From the NCBI RefSeq assembly GCF_014642075.1, contig NZ_BMIK01000024.1, positions 1 to 64,000 on the forward strand: a stretch of DNA of 64,000 nt, written 5' to 3'. Numbering within the stretch: position 1 is the stretch's first letter; each line of letters begins with the position of its first letter. Origin of the DNA: Parapedobacter defluvii. GTDB taxonomy: Bacteria > Bacteroidota > Bacteroidia > Sphingobacteriales > Sphingobacteriaceae. The notes under the pieces were generated by a model. That model had not been told where the DNA came from. It searched no databases and saw only the letters and a program-made list of their open reading frames with translations. The translations under genes and the position numbers were made by a program. Below are positions 36,858-46,451 of the stretch, piece by piece.

Positions 36858-39156
36858 GACATTTGTAAGGCTAAGTCATCTGCTGCCAGCCGCCCTGTTT
36901 TTCATCGGCTGTAGCAATATCAAGTACCTGCCAGAAGGAGAAAATCTGTATGTGAAGGGCGAAGTAGAAATCGAAACCGACACCATACCCGACCGGTATA
37001 TCGCTCCGCTGACGGCGAGTCTGGAAGACCTGCTTCGGCCCAAACCAAATACCACGATTTTAGGGATGCGCCCGCAGCTATACCTTTATAACATTGCCGG
37101 AGAACCACAAAGTGACCGGGGATTCCGCAATTGGTTAAAAAACAAAGTGGGGCAAGCACCGGTATTGCTCAGTGACGTCAACCGCGAATACAATGAAAAT
37201 GTACTCCGTAACCGATTGGAAAATATCGGCTTCTTCAATGCCGAAGTTGCATCGGACACTACGATTAAAAACCGTAAAGCGACTGTGACATACACGGCTA
37301 AACCTCACGTCATTTATCGGATCAATTCGGTTACGTTCGAAGTGGATAGCAGCGAACTGGGCAAGGCGATTAAAGCTACCGAACCCGAATCGCTCCTGCA
37401 GCCGGGACGTCCCTACAACTTGGACAATATCATAGCCGAACGTGAACGCATCGATTGGGCCATCAAGAATGCAGGTTATTATTATTTCAGTCCGGACCAC
37501 CTGATTGTGGAAGTAGACAGTACCGGCAGAGATCACCACGTAGACCTCTATGTAAAGGTCAAAGAGGAAACTCCGGCAAAAGCGAAACAGCCTTATTACA
37601 TCAACAACATTTATATTTATCCCAACTACAAGCTTACCGAGGGCGGATACCAACGTGCAGATTCCACTCAAGCCGAACGCTATCACGGCTTATACTTCAT
37701 CGACCCCGAACACACATACCGGCGGTTTGCATTGGCCAATGCCATCATTTTCTACCCCGGTGAGCTCTATACCCGTGGCGATCAATCCCGAACCCTCCGG
37801 CAACTGGTGGGAATGGGAAGTTTCAGTTTTGTACGCAATGAATTTGTAGACGTTGATTCGGGCAAGACGAATCGGCTGGATGCTTACTATTACCTCACAC
37901 CTATGCCCAAGCACGGTCTCCGCACCGAGCTGTTAGGTAAAACTGCGGCGGTATACAACGGTTCGGAAATCAATGTAGCCTGGCAGCATCGCAATGCATT
38001 CAAAAGCGCTGAACTGCTAACATTTACCGTGTTTGGTGGATTTGAAACCCAAACCGGCGGGAACGTCAACCTTAACTCCAGCTTCTACCGCTACGGGGCA
38101 GAAGTCAGTCTTTCCTTTCCGCGCATGATCGCTCCGTTTAACTGGCAGCCCACACGGAAGTATGTGCCACGTTCCATCTTTCAAGTAGGCTACGAGTACC
38201 TCAATCGCCGTACCGCCTATAGCCTCAATTCCATGCGTTTTTCCTTCGGATACCAGTGGCAGGAAAATCCAGAGAAAACGCACGACTTGAAAGTACTCGA
38301 AGTGGCGTATGTGCAACCGAGAAATATCACCGAGTCCTATCAGGCCATGCTGGATACAGTTCCGCCGCTCCGCCACGCCATTGAACCGATGTTCACCTTT
38401 GGTCCCATTTACAATTACACCCGCACGAACACCATGAATGCGGACCTCAAGCACACGTATTACTTCAAGGGCGGGTTGGATTTATCTGCCAATCTTTACG
38501 GAATTATCCGTGGTGCGAATGTCCAAAAAGGCAGACAATATCAGATTTTAAACGCCAACTTTTCGCAATATATCAAAATGGAAGCCGATTTCCGGCATTA
38601 CATGAAACTCGGGGCAAATGCTACTTGGGCCTCCCGCGCAATGGCCGGTTTTGGATATTCCTACGGAAATTCCACACAGCTCCCCTACGTTAAGCAATTC
38701 TTTATGGGTGGCCCCAATGGATTGCGTGCGTTCCGTGCCCGTGCGCTGGGACCGGGCTCTTATACGCCGGAATTCTACGGCGAAGACAATTTCTTTGCCG
38801 ACCAAACCGGTGACATTAAGTTTGAGCTGAACACAGAGTACCGGGCCAAACTTGTAAGCATCCTCCATTGGGCAGCATTTATAGATGCAGGTAATATTTG
38901 GCTTCAACGTTCCGACCCCGAAAAACCGGGAGCTGCATTCAGCCGCCATTTCATCAACGAAATGGCAGTCGGTGCAGGCTTGGGACTTCGCTTTGATCTG
39001 AGTTTCTTGATACTTCGAACCGATTTAGCTATGCCGTTGCGTATTCCTTACCGGCCCAAAGGCGAACGTTGGGTATTTGACGAGATCAATTTCCGCAACA
39101 GCAACTGGCGGCGGAGCAATCTCGTATTTAACCTCGCCATCGGATATCCTTTTTAG
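36850..39156 (+). CDS. tamL: TamL: lipid-anchored Omp85/BamA-family outer-membrane protein
   Basis: A 768-aa Omp85 protein. A type II signal peptide ends FFIGC (Cys21), so the POTRA end is lipid-anchored, the hallmark of the Bacteroidota TamL variant of TamA. POTRA domains occupy about residues 30-340. The C-terminal 16-strand barrel includes the Omp85 loop-6 pattern near FMGGPNGLRAFRARALGPGSY (RGF-like) and the last strand SNLVFNLAIGYPF ending in Phe. It works with the overlapping tamB upstream. A TGGATAR heptamer array starts five bases after its stop. Confidence 0.93.
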   Translation: MSKTFVRLSHLLPAALFFIGCSNIKYLPEGENLYVKGEVEIETDTIPDRYIAPLTASLEDLLRPKPNTTILGMRPQLYLYNIAGEPQSDRGFRNWLKNKVGQAPVLLSDVNREYNENVLRNRLENIGFFNAEVASDTTIKNRKATVTYTAKPHVIYRINSVTFEVDSSELGKAIKATEPESLLQPGRPYNLDNIIAERERIDWAIKNAGYYYFSPDHLIVEVDSTGRDHHVDLYVKVKEETPAKAKQPYYINNIYIYPNYKLTEGGYQRADSTQAERYHGLYFIDPEHTYRRFALANAIIFYPGELYTRGDQSRTLRQLVGMGSFSFVRNEFVDVDSGKTNRLDAYYYLTPMPKHGLRTELLGKTAAVYNGSEINVAWQHRNAFKSAELLTFTVFGGFETQTGGNVNLNSSFYRYGAEVSLSFPRMIAPFNWQPTRKYVPRSIFQVGYEYLNRRTAYSLNSMRFSFGYQWQENPEKTHDLKVLEVAYVQPRNITESYQAMLDTVPPLRHAIEPMFTFGPIYNYTRTNTMNADLKHTYYFKGGLDLSANLYGIIRGANVQKGRQYQILNANFSQYIKMEADFRHYMKLGANATWASRAMAGFGYSYGNSTQLPYVKQFFMGGPNGLRAFRARALGPGSYTPEFYGEDNFFADQTGDIKFELNTEYRAKLVSILHWAAFIDAGNIWLQRSDPEKPGAAFSRHFINEMAVGAGLGLRFDLSFLILRTDLAMPLRIPYRPKGERWVFDEINFRNSNWRRSNLVFNLAIGYPF

Positions 39157-39160
39157 ATAA

Positions 39161-39244
39161 TGGATAATGGATAATGGATAATGGATAATGGATAGTGGAT
39201 AGTGGATAATGGATAGTGGATAATGGATAGTGGATAATGGATAG
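39161..39244 (+). repeat. heptamer array (TGGATAA/TGGATAG), 12 units
   Basis: Twelve exact tandem 7-bp units start five bases after the tamL stop. The first four are TGGATAA; the rest mix TGGATAG and TGGATAA, differing only at the last base. The tail at 39251-39278 (ATCAACTGTCAATTATCAATTATCAACT in two overlapping parts) runs in the opposite sense and contains the 16-bp element shared with 5660-5675. Confidence 0.9.
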
Positions 39245-39250
39245 TGAACT

Positions 39251-39266
39251 ATCAACTGTCAATTAT
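39251..39266 (-). repeat. 16-bp dispersed repeat copy (behind tamL)
   Basis: ATCAACTGTCAATTAT is the exact reverse complement of 5660-5675. Confidence 0.6.
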
Positions 39267-39339
39267 CAATTATCAACTATAATAATTATCTTAGCTACCG
39301 TTCCTTGGATACGAATGATAACCAACTAAAAAATAGCTT

Positions 39340-40278
39340 ATGAAGATAACTGTTGTAGGTGCCGGTGCTGTAGGTGCCACTACTGCTGATAACATCGTCC
39401 GCAGTGAATTAGCCGAAGAAGTGGTATTATTAGACATTAAAGAAGGGTTTGCCGAAGGCAAAGCGCAGGATATGTCACAAACTGCGGCATTGTTGGGATT
39501 TGACTCCAAAATAATTGGTGTGACCAACGATTACAGCCAGACGGCCGGTTCCACAGTTGCAGTCATCACTTCGGGTATTCCGCGTAAACCGGGAATGACC
39601 CGCGAAGAACTGATCGGCACCAATGCCAACATTGTGCGGGACGTAGCGGAAAACCTGTTGAAACATTCACCGGATATCATTCTCGTGGTGGTGTCAAACC
39701 CAATGGACACCATGACTTATCTGGCCCTCAAAGCCACGGGATTGCCCAAAAACCGGATTATCGGCATGGGCGGCACATTGGACTCCTCCCGTTTCCGGTA
39801 TCAACTCAGCTTGCGGCTCGGGGCTTCCCCTGCCGATCTGAATGCGATCGTCATTGGCGGCCATGGCGATACCACCATGATTCCGCTCATTAAGCATGCC
39901 ACCTGGAACAGCTTGCCCGTAACCCAGTTTCTGTCTGACGAAGAACAACAGCAAATTATCGCAGATACAATGGTCGGTGGGGCGACTCTTACCAAGCTGA
40001 TCGGCACTTCGGCATGGTACGCTCCGGGGGCTTCCAGTGCTGCAGTGGTAGCGAGTATTGTCCGCGACCAAAAGAAACTGTTTACGGCTTCGGTATATCT
40101 AGAAGGCGAGTATGGTCAGGAGGACATCAACCTGGGTGTTCCTGTAATCCTCGGTAAAAATGGTTGGGAGCGTATCCTTGAACTTCCGCTTGATGAAGAC
40201 GAAAAAGCCTCCTTTGCAAAGAGTGCCGAAGCGGTACGTAACATGAATAACGTATTAAAAGAAATAGGGGCCCTGTAA
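39340..40278 (+). CDS. mdh: malate dehydrogenase
   Basis: A 312-aa cytoplasmic NAD-dependent enzyme (malate to oxaloacetate) of the LDH-like MDH group. The dinucleotide fold is MKITVVGAGAVGATTADNI, with the acidic LLDIKEGFAEGKAQDM that selects NAD. Substrate and catalytic motifs are TSGIPRKPGMTREELIGTNA, VVSNPMDTMTYLA and IGGHGDTTMIPL with the catalytic His. Length is normal. A retropepsin-like gene starts 3 bases after its stop, so the two are probably co-transcribed. Confidence 0.97.
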   Translation: MKITVVGAGAVGATTADNIVRSELAEEVVLLDIKEGFAEGKAQDMSQTAALLGFDSKIIGVTNDYSQTAGSTVAVITSGIPRKPGMTREELIGTNANIVRDVAENLLKHSPDIILVVVSNPMDTMTYLALKATGLPKNRIIGMGGTLDSSRFRYQLSLRLGASPADLNAIVIGGHGDTTMIPLIKHATWNSLPVTQFLSDEEQQQIIADTMVGGATLTKLIGTSAWYAPGASSAAVVASIVRDQKKLFTASVYLEGEYGQEDINLGVPVILGKNGWERILELPLDEDEKASFAKSAEAVRNMNNVLKEIGAL

Positions 40279-40281
40279 TCC

Positions 40282-40743
40282 ATGGTTTACATTCCCCTGA
40301 CCTTGCTTAACTTACAGGACGATGGCTTCCACCTTTTGTTGGAAGTCATTGTTTTTGGGAGGCATTTTAAAGCGGTTCTGGATACCGGTGCTTCCAAAAC
40401 CGTATTTGACAAAGCAACCGTGGAAAACCACCTTCACCTCCATCCAAACAGCGTACTTCGGCATACCGACATGGTATCAACCGGTTTAGGCACCACTTCC
40501 ATGCCCAGTTTTGTCTTAAATGTACCTGATCTGCAAATCGGCGGCTTACACCTTCGAAACTATGAAGTAGCGATACTCGATCTATCTTCCATCAATTTTG
40601 CATATGAACAATTGGAGGTGGAACCGGTTATCGGTGTGATCGGTGGTGACATCCTAGCACGTTACGGTGGCGTCATCGACTACCGGAAAAATATACTCAA
40701 GCTTAGGCAGCGCGCCATTCACGGCGCAATCCGCTCAAAGTAA
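40282..40743 (+). CDS. retropepsin-like aspartic protease domain protein
   Basis: A 153-aa single-domain protein with the retropepsin signature FKAVLDTGASKTVFD (catalytic Asp34) and the second hallmark VIGGDILARYGGVIDYRKNILKL. Bacterial members need to dimerise, since only one Asp-Thr-Gly is encoded. No signal peptide is seen, so a cytoplasmic location is likely. It follows mdh by 3 bases. Its last 25 bases overlap the 3' end of the convergent FG-GAP gene (40719-40743). Substrate unknown. Confidence 0.85.
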   Translation: MVYIPLTLLNLQDDGFHLLLEVIVFGRHFKAVLDTGASKTVFDKATVENHLHLHPNSVLRHTDMVSTGLGTTSMPSFVLNVPDLQIGGLHLRNYEVAILDLSSINFAYEQLEVEPVIGVIGGDILARYGGVIDYRKNILKLRQRAIHGAIRSK

Positions 40744-41912
40744 AACACCCCCTTTTTATTGGCAATAGCGATGTCGGGTAAACCGTCGCCATTCATATCC
40801 TGCACAACGTTATTCAACCCCACACCGGAGTCGTTGTCAATCACATGCAGGGTCCACGTTGGCTTCTCTCCCGCTTCAAACTCCAGCCAGAAAATTGTGG
40901 GGTCGTTGGATTCGCCGGGGTCATGACCCTGATGGGCAAAATAACGCATACCACTTACCAGATCCAGGTCACCATCGCCATCCAGATCAACCAAAGATAA
41001 GGCATGGGTCTGTGAGTAATCGCTATTGATTTCATGAAGTTTCCACGTCGTCTTCCCGCCCGCATCGCGTCCTTGCTCATACCACCACATTCCGAACCGA
41101 TGGGCCGACGAACTGATGACATCCGGATAACCGTCGCCATTTACGTCCATCACGTACATCTGAGCAGCGTTTAATCCCAATTCAGCCGGATGGAAAGCCC
41201 AGCCCGGTTGGGTAGGATCCATAGGTGCTTCCCACCACCCTTCTTTGATAATGACATCACTTCGTCCATCTCCATTGAGATCCCCAAAACCAAGTCCATG
41301 GGAAAAAATCTCCGTACCCGGCATCTTCGGCTCACTGATGGTGTGGCGGGTCCAAGTCGTATCGCCCTGGGTAGAAGGACATCGGAACCAAACCATCTCC
41401 CCTGTATGCGGATCGCCACATAAAATATCGGTACGGCCATCGCCATCCATGTCAACAAATGCCGGTGATTCATTGGATGCGGTTTTTGCCAAGGTGTGCT
41501 GTTTCCAAAATCCACCCCCTGTACCTGGATTTTGATACCACCATACCTCCTTACCCGGAAAGTCCACCCGTATATAGTCAACCCAACCATCCTGATCGAC
41601 ATCAATTGTAAAGTTCAACATGGAATTGCTGTATCCCGTCGTACCGTCGAACACCTGATCTTCGGGATAGATGTCATGTACTTTCTTCCAGTCGGGACCT
41701 TCAAACCATTTGGCACCGGCAATGATATCCACGGTCCCATCCCGGTTAACATCCGCCGCGGCCACCCCCTCTGAAATAAACGCGGTGGTCAATACATGTT
41801 TTTTAAAGGTTACGGTATTTCCGTTACCCTTTCCCTGGCTCACTGCATCCTGACATACCAGCGTCAAAACCAGAGATGCCATGGAAAGCCTGATCAATTT
41901 ATTTTTTTCCAT
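40719..41912 (-). CDS. exported FG-GAP/VCBS repeat protein
   Basis: A 397-aa secreted protein. A Sec signal peptide (MEKNKLIRLSMASLVLTLVCQDAVSQ) is followed by a seven-bladed beta-propeller built from FG-GAP repeats, each with a calcium-loop motif: ADVNRDGTVD, IDVDQDGWVD, VDMDGDGRTD, GDLNGDGRSD, MDVNGDGYPD, VDLDGDGDLD and QDMNGDGLPD. Such propellers bind ligands or partner proteins, and many accompany PVC-type dehydrogenases. The ATG at 41912 overlaps the upstream dehydrogenase gene by 14 bases, showing coupling. The 3' end overlaps the retropepsin gene. Confidence 0.88.
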   Translation of the reverse strand: MEKNKLIRLSMASLVLTLVCQDAVSQGKGNGNTVTFKKHVLTTAFISEGVAAADVNRDGTVDIIAGAKWFEGPDWKKVHDIYPEDQVFDGTTGYSNSMLNFTIDVDQDGWVDYIRVDFPGKEVWWYQNPGTGGGFWKQHTLAKTASNESPAFVDMDGDGRTDILCGDPHTGEMVWFRCPSTQGDTTWTRHTISEPKMPGTEIFSHGLGFGDLNGDGRSDVIIKEGWWEAPMDPTQPGWAFHPAELGLNAAQMYVMDVNGDGYPDVISSSAHRFGMWWYEQGRDAGGKTTWKLHEINSDYSQTHALSLVDLDGDGDLDLVSGMRYFAHQGHDPGESNDPTIFWLEFEAGEKPTWTLHVIDNDSGVGLNNVVQDMNGDGLPDIAIANKKGVFYFERIAP

Positions 41913-44691
41913 CCGCGATACGTCTTGAAACAAATTCCTGCAAATTCGGCAATTTCGAGTTTTTAACCAATTCGGTAGCACGTTCTGCATCCATCCCAAC
42001 CAGCGGCTCCAACGCATACCAAACCATCAGGGGAATATTCTGGTCTGCCGCATCCTCCTCGTGTGCAGCGAGGTTTTTAACGATCTCCCACCGCTGATTC
42101 AAGGCCATCCGCTGAAGTGCCGATGTGAGGTACAAACGTACCAGTGCAGATGTATCTCGCTTTGCCATCGATTCAAATCTCCGCTGCGCACCGGTAGGCA
42201 CCTTTTTGGTTTCCGCAATCAGTTGAATGGCCCAGGAGCGTACATATTCGTCGGCATGATCCAACAGCTCTTCGGCCTGTTTTTCGTTTATTCCTCCGGT
42301 AACATGCAGTGCCCACAACGCCCGGAGTTTGCGGGTAACGTCGGGATTTTCATGAAAGATCTTCCACAAATCGGCGTGAACTTCGGCATTACCTCCCCGC
42401 TCCTGCAACAAACGCCGGCTGTGTACCACATAAAACTCATTCTCATCAAGTTGGTAAGCGACCAGCTCTTTATCCGTTTTCTTACGTAAATCCACGGTCA
42501 CCCATTGATCCTGTTCGTGGCTGATTTTGAAGATACGTCCCAAGGTCTTGTCATGCACATCGGGATTGGGACTATGGCATTGGTTTTTATCGTACCAGTC
42601 GATGACAAATACCGATCCGCTGGGCGTGATCCTGAAATTAAGCCACTGCGACCAAAAGTCGTTTGTATTAATGAAATCAGTTCCATGGCTTGCCGTATAT
42701 CCCGATCCCGCACGTTTCGTGATATCCATATTTACACGGAATCCATTGATGTTGTTCATGAAAATGGCATTACGATCGATATCCCAATGCTTGTTACCCA
42801 GGTAAAACATAGCACCCGCATGCGCATGACCACCGCCGGCTGCAGCCGAACGGAAGTTACCCGCATGCGGTCCCTGATCGCCCAGCCAATGTACATGGTC
42901 TGCGATGGTTTTGATATCCTCATAGGTATACGGATTGAAATGTTCGCCACCCTGACGATGGTACCTCCCGCCCTGAATCATATGAAACAGATGCGGAATC
43001 ACACATACCGTGGTAAATGCGTGGCCATAGTCGTTAAAATCAATTCCCCATGGATTACTGGTACCATTTGCAAACACCTCAAACTCGTGCCGTTTAGGGT
43101 GATAACGCCACACCCCTGCATTAATCGGTGTCCGTTCCTGATCTGATGCGCCAGGTTTACCCACGTTTGAATGCGTAAACACTCCATGATTGCCATATAA
43201 CCAACCATCAGGCCCCCATTTAAACGTATTGAGTGTTTCGTGGGTATCCTCATAGCCCCAGCCATCCAGCAAGATCTTTGGCTCGCCGGCAGGTAGATCC
43301 TTGCTCTCGTCAATCGGGATATATAGGAGGTACGGTGCGGCACCAACCCATACGCCACCAAATCCGATTTCGATGCCACTCACCATGTTAAGCCCCTCCA
43401 TAAATACCTTGCGGCTATCCAATGTCCCGTCTCCATTTGTATCTTCAAAAATCAGGATGCGGTCTTTTCCCTGTCCCTCGGGTGCACGTACGGGATAGGT
43501 ATGGGCCTCGACCACCCACAATCGGCCGCGGTCGTCCTGCGTAAAAGCGATCGGACGGACAATATCAGGTTCGGAGGCGGCAAGTGTCACCTTAAAGCCT
43601 TTCGGAACATCCATTACTTTGGCAGCTTCCGCACCGGAAAGCCCGGCATTCGGTACCAGGTCACGTGGAGGCAAAATGACCACGTCATCCGGCCTTAGCT
43701 CATTGGCATACGTGGGTCTTTCTTCGTGGAAACGGAAGTCATCAAACGAAATATGTGCCCAGGGATTGTCACCGATATACGCAATTTCAGGCACAGTTCC
43801 CGTTTCTTCGTCCACCAAACGGACAAAGATTTCCTTACCCTGGTACCGACTCAGGTCGACCACCACGGGACGGAACGCAGCATGTGCCGGATCGCTCGGT
43901 TTGCTTTCGTTGATGTATCCCGACATCTTGAAGATCACCGTATCGGCCACTGCATCTACCAATTCGGCCCGTAATCCCGCCAATGCTCCACCGGTAATTT
44001 TAAAAGATGCCCAGGGATGTGTCACTTCAAATGATGTGGAAGTAAGTGTTCCCGTGGCTTGGTAGTTCAACGTGCCACCGCTGCTTACGTAATAGTCGCC
44101 GGATTGCTTCAGCACGACGCTATCGGGATACCACGGAGCCGGATCAAAAGTAACGGACCGTGGCCCAAAGGCATCACCCGTAGCCTTCCAGTCCTGCAAA
44201 CTGCCCCGCTCAAAACCGAGATTCAGTGGGCGGCCATTTTTCCGGGGCGATACCCCCCAGTTGTCGCTCACAACCGCCGCCTCAAAATTCTCTACGATTT
44301 TAAACTGTCCCCGCATGACCTGTTGGTGACCGGGGAGGCTGCAAAAATACGTATCATCCTCGGTCGCCTTAAAGACAATGCTTGTCGTATCCCCTGCTTC
44401 CAGCATCGTTTCACTTTTTATTCCTAATTTCTCCAATGTGATATCGTGCGCCATCAGTTCGCCGTTTATCAGCGAAATTTTGACACGCTCACCCTTTTTT
44501 GCGCGCAGCACGGGATTACGGCGACCGTCAATATCCCCGCCGACCCCGGTATAGCCGATCATTTTGGCATCCAACACATACTCCCGGTCAATCTCTTGGG
44601 AATCGGTCGAACGGCGGTCACCCGTACAGGATACCACACATACTAGGCCAAATAAGAATAGAAAATTAAAGCAAAATAGACGTGATTGCAT
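41899..44691 (-). CDS. lipoprotein fusing an azurin-like cupredoxin to a PVC-type membrane-bound dehydrogenase
   Basis: A 930-aa lipoprotein (signal ends VVSC, Cys22). Residues ~35-135 form a cupredoxin with a full type-1 copper ligand set: His82 (MAHD) and Cys117, His122, Met126 in YFCSLPGHQQVMRG, the C-x4-H-x3-M spacing of azurin. Residues ~150-335 are a jelly-roll, carbohydrate-binding-like domain. Residues ~355-740 are a soluble-glucose-dehydrogenase-like beta-propeller of the PVC/TIGR02604 type (IAFTQDDRGRLWVVEAHTYP, FEDTNGDGTLDS, GHAHAGAMFYLG). HEAT-like helices end the protein. No CxxCH haem site is present, so the cupredoxin probably takes the electrons. Co-directional with the DUF1080 gene and coupled to the FG-GAP gene. 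Confidence 0.85.
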   Translation of the reverse strand: MQSRLFCFNFLFLFGLVCVVSCTGDRRSTDSQEIDREYVLDAKMIGYTGVGGDIDGRRNPVLRAKKGERVKISLINGELMAHDITLEKLGIKSETMLEAGDTTSIVFKATEDDTYFCSLPGHQQVMRGQFKIVENFEAAVVSDNWGVSPRKNGRPLNLGFERGSLQDWKATGDAFGPRSVTFDPAPWYPDSVVLKQSGDYYVSSGGTLNYQATGTLTSTSFEVTHPWASFKITGGALAGLRAELVDAVADTVIFKMSGYINESKPSDPAHAAFRPVVVDLSRYQGKEIFVRLVDEETGTVPEIAYIGDNPWAHISFDDFRFHEERPTYANELRPDDVVILPPRDLVPNAGLSGAEAAKVMDVPKGFKVTLAASEPDIVRPIAFTQDDRGRLWVVEAHTYPVRAPEGQGKDRILIFEDTNGDGTLDSRKVFMEGLNMVSGIEIGFGGVWVGAAPYLLYIPIDESKDLPAGEPKILLDGWGYEDTHETLNTFKWGPDGWLYGNHGVFTHSNVGKPGASDQERTPINAGVWRYHPKRHEFEVFANGTSNPWGIDFNDYGHAFTTVCVIPHLFHMIQGGRYHRQGGEHFNPYTYEDIKTIADHVHWLGDQGPHAGNFRSAAAGGGHAHAGAMFYLGNKHWDIDRNAIFMNNINGFRVNMDITKRAGSGYTASHGTDFINTNDFWSQWLNFRITPSGSVFVIDWYDKNQCHSPNPDVHDKTLGRIFKISHEQDQWVTVDLRKKTDKELVAYQLDENEFYVVHSRRLLQERGGNAEVHADLWKIFHENPDVTRKLRALWALHVTGGINEKQAEELLDHADEYVRSWAIQLIAETKKVPTGAQRRFESMAKRDTSALVRLYLTSALQRMALNQRWEIVKNLAAHEEDAADQNIPLMVWYALEPLVGMDAERATELVKNSKLPNLQEFVSRRIADGKK

Positions 44692-44758
44692 CGTTTATAA
44701 ACTGGTTAATACATGATTCATTTGTGGATTTATCAACGGGTTCAGAACCAACCGTTGT

Positions 44759-45412
44759 TCAGTCAAAGGTTGTGATCGTCACATCCCTTATTTCAATTTT
44801 TGCGGCACCCCCTCCATGGAGCTGGAACGCGATAACGCCTTTAACGGGGACGGTCATATCCGTTTCCACATAGTCGCATGTTTTGACGCCGTTGATGTAA
44901 AGCTCGTGCCGGTTTCCCTGTACCCGAACAATATAGCTGTTCCAGCCACCTCTTTTCAATATACGCCATGCAATGCGCAGGTCCCCCGGCAGCAATAACC
45001 CGCGCCGATGCTCATCATAGATGTCGCCCCAATGCCCGTCGCCTATATCCGCCTGATACCCCACTATGTCATTCCCCGCTACCTTGGAACGGTATTGAAT
45101 ACCGCTGTTAATAAACCCTGTAGCGGCATCGCCGGAAAGACGAAACAGGCACCTGAATTCAAAATCGCCGTATTCATCGGTTGTTTGCAAGTACGTATTT
45201 TGAGGCACATTACTGATCCCATCTCCTCCAATAATCAAACTGTCTTTTGCCTGCCAATACTTCGCATCAGCTGGATTTAGCGGTTTCCAGCCATTCAATG
45301 TCTTTCCATCAAATAAGGTGATTGTCTTTTCCGATTCCTTAAGTTGCTGGGCATATACCGGCTTGAAACCCATACATACCATCCACAGGGAAGATAACAA
45401 AAGTACTCGCAT
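44759..45412 (-). CDS. DUF1080 family 3-keto-glycoside hydrolase-like exported protein
   Basis: A 217-aa secreted jelly-roll protein with a Sec signal peptide (MRVLLLSSLWMVCMGFKPVYAQ). It has the family pattern ITLFDGKTLNGWKPLN, YLQTTDEYGDFEFRCLFRL, FINSGIQYRSK, VGYQADIGDGHWGDIYDEHRRG, WNSYIVRVQGNRHELYINGV and FQLHGGGAAKIEIRDV. DUF1080 proteins include 3-keto-disaccharide hydrolases that cleave 3-oxidised sugars. The neighbouring dehydrogenase could supply such oxidised substrates; this link is inferred. The start at 45412 gives a good signal peptide. Confidence 0.85.
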   Translation of the reverse strand: MRVLLLSSLWMVCMGFKPVYAQQLKESEKTITLFDGKTLNGWKPLNPADAKYWQAKDSLIIGGDGISNVPQNTYLQTTDEYGDFEFRCLFRLSGDAATGFINSGIQYRSKVAGNDIVGYQADIGDGHWGDIYDEHRRGLLLPGDLRIAWRILKRGGWNSYIVRVQGNRHELYINGVKTCDYVETDMTVPVKGVIAFQLHGGGAAKIEIRDVTITTFD

Positions 45413-45543
45413 TTCTCTTTTCGCTAAGTGAGGTATAATTGTTAATAGCAAAAATAGAGATAGGGAGTACGCCAAGCCACCCATTTGCTATCCTATCCTA
45501 ACTGTTTTTTATCCTCATTTATTATTTTATGGAAAAGAAAAGA

Positions 45544-46389
45544 TCAGTTATAACTTACCGTATTGTGCAAGGTACCGATGGAGTCGATGGTAATATCGAC
45601 CTCATCACCGGGAGCTAGCGTAAAATCATGGGCAGGCACCAGGCAGGTACCTGTCATCAAATAACTTCCATATATGAATCGACATTCACGGTACAGATAA
45701 GCAGCTAACTCTTCTAACGGACGTTTTATCCGATTGATTTGCACCGAGTCGCTGAACATCACTTTTCCCGCCCTTGATATCTGCATCGCAATGGTTGTTT
45801 CAGGATCGATCGGCAGTTCAGGCACATACAGACAGGGACCTAACGCGGCGCTTCGATCGTATACTTTTGCCTGCGGAAGATACAGCGCATTTTCCCCTTC
45901 GATGCTTCGGGAGCTCATATCATTTCCCACGGTATACCCCTGGATACTTCCCGACGAATTGATGAAAAGTGTCAGTTCTGGCTCAGGCACATCCCAAGCG
46001 GAGTCCTTGCGGATACTTACCGTCTGACCGTGACCCGCTACTCGGTGCGGCAACGCCTTGAAAAATAGTTCCGGTCTCTCAGCGTGATAAACTTTATCGT
46101 ATAAGTCGGCGCCGCCGGATTCTTTTGCCTCTTCCATCCGCGCTTCCATGCTTCGGAAATACGTTACCCCTGCTGCCCACACCTCCTGATTGCCAATTGG
46201 CGGCAACAGTTTGTTAGCGATCCATGCCTTGGCTTCCCTCTCATCTACCGAGCGAGCCGATTTCGACCGATTATCAAGATAATCGTAAAGTCGATCGCGG
46301 TTAATCAGTTCATCCCAATCTTGGTCAATTTGATAATAACCATCTACTGCTTGGAGCAAGGTACCCAGTGTAGTTTTGTATAGCTTCAT
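45544..46389 (-). CDS. fumarylacetoacetase-family 2-keto-3-deoxy-pentonate dehydratase-like protein
   Basis: A 281-aa cytoplasmic enzyme of the FAH superfamily. The metal-binding acidic triad is in [13 protein letters not shown], and a long signature [26 protein letters not shown]...ALGP is characteristic of the 2-keto-3-deoxy-D-arabonate/xylonate dehydratase (KdaD/XylX) branch rather than true fumarylacetoacetase. That enzyme gives 2,5-dioxopentanoate, the substrate of the aldehyde dehydrogenase encoded 62 bases upstream in the same direction. The start MKLYKTTLG at 46389 is preferred. Pentose identity is unknown. Confidence 0.8.
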   Translation of the reverse strand: MKLYKTTLGTLLQAVDGYYQIDQDWDELINRDRLYDYLDNRSKSARSVDEREAKAWIANKLLPPIGNQEVWAAGVTYFRSMEARMEEAKESGGADLYDKVYHAERPELFFKALPHRVAGHGQTVSIRKDSAWDVPEPELTLFINSSGSIQGYTVGNDMSSRSIEGENALYLPQAKVYDRSAALGPCLYVPELPIDPETTIAMQISRAGKVMFSDSVQINRIKRPLEELAAYLYRECRFIYGSYLMTGTCLVPAHDFTLAPGDEVDITIDSIGTLHNTVSYN

Positions 46390-46451
46390 AATTTGTTTTC
46401 TTAACACGAAATCTTCATCGTATCCCTTAGCGCTTGTAATCACCTGTTTTC

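Noticed and set aside
39025-39255. Minus-strand frame with a repetitive peptide (IHYPLSI units)
   Set aside because: It is the translation of the TGGATAR heptamer array (7 x 3 = 21 bases per unit) running antisense into tamL; no ribosome-binding site.
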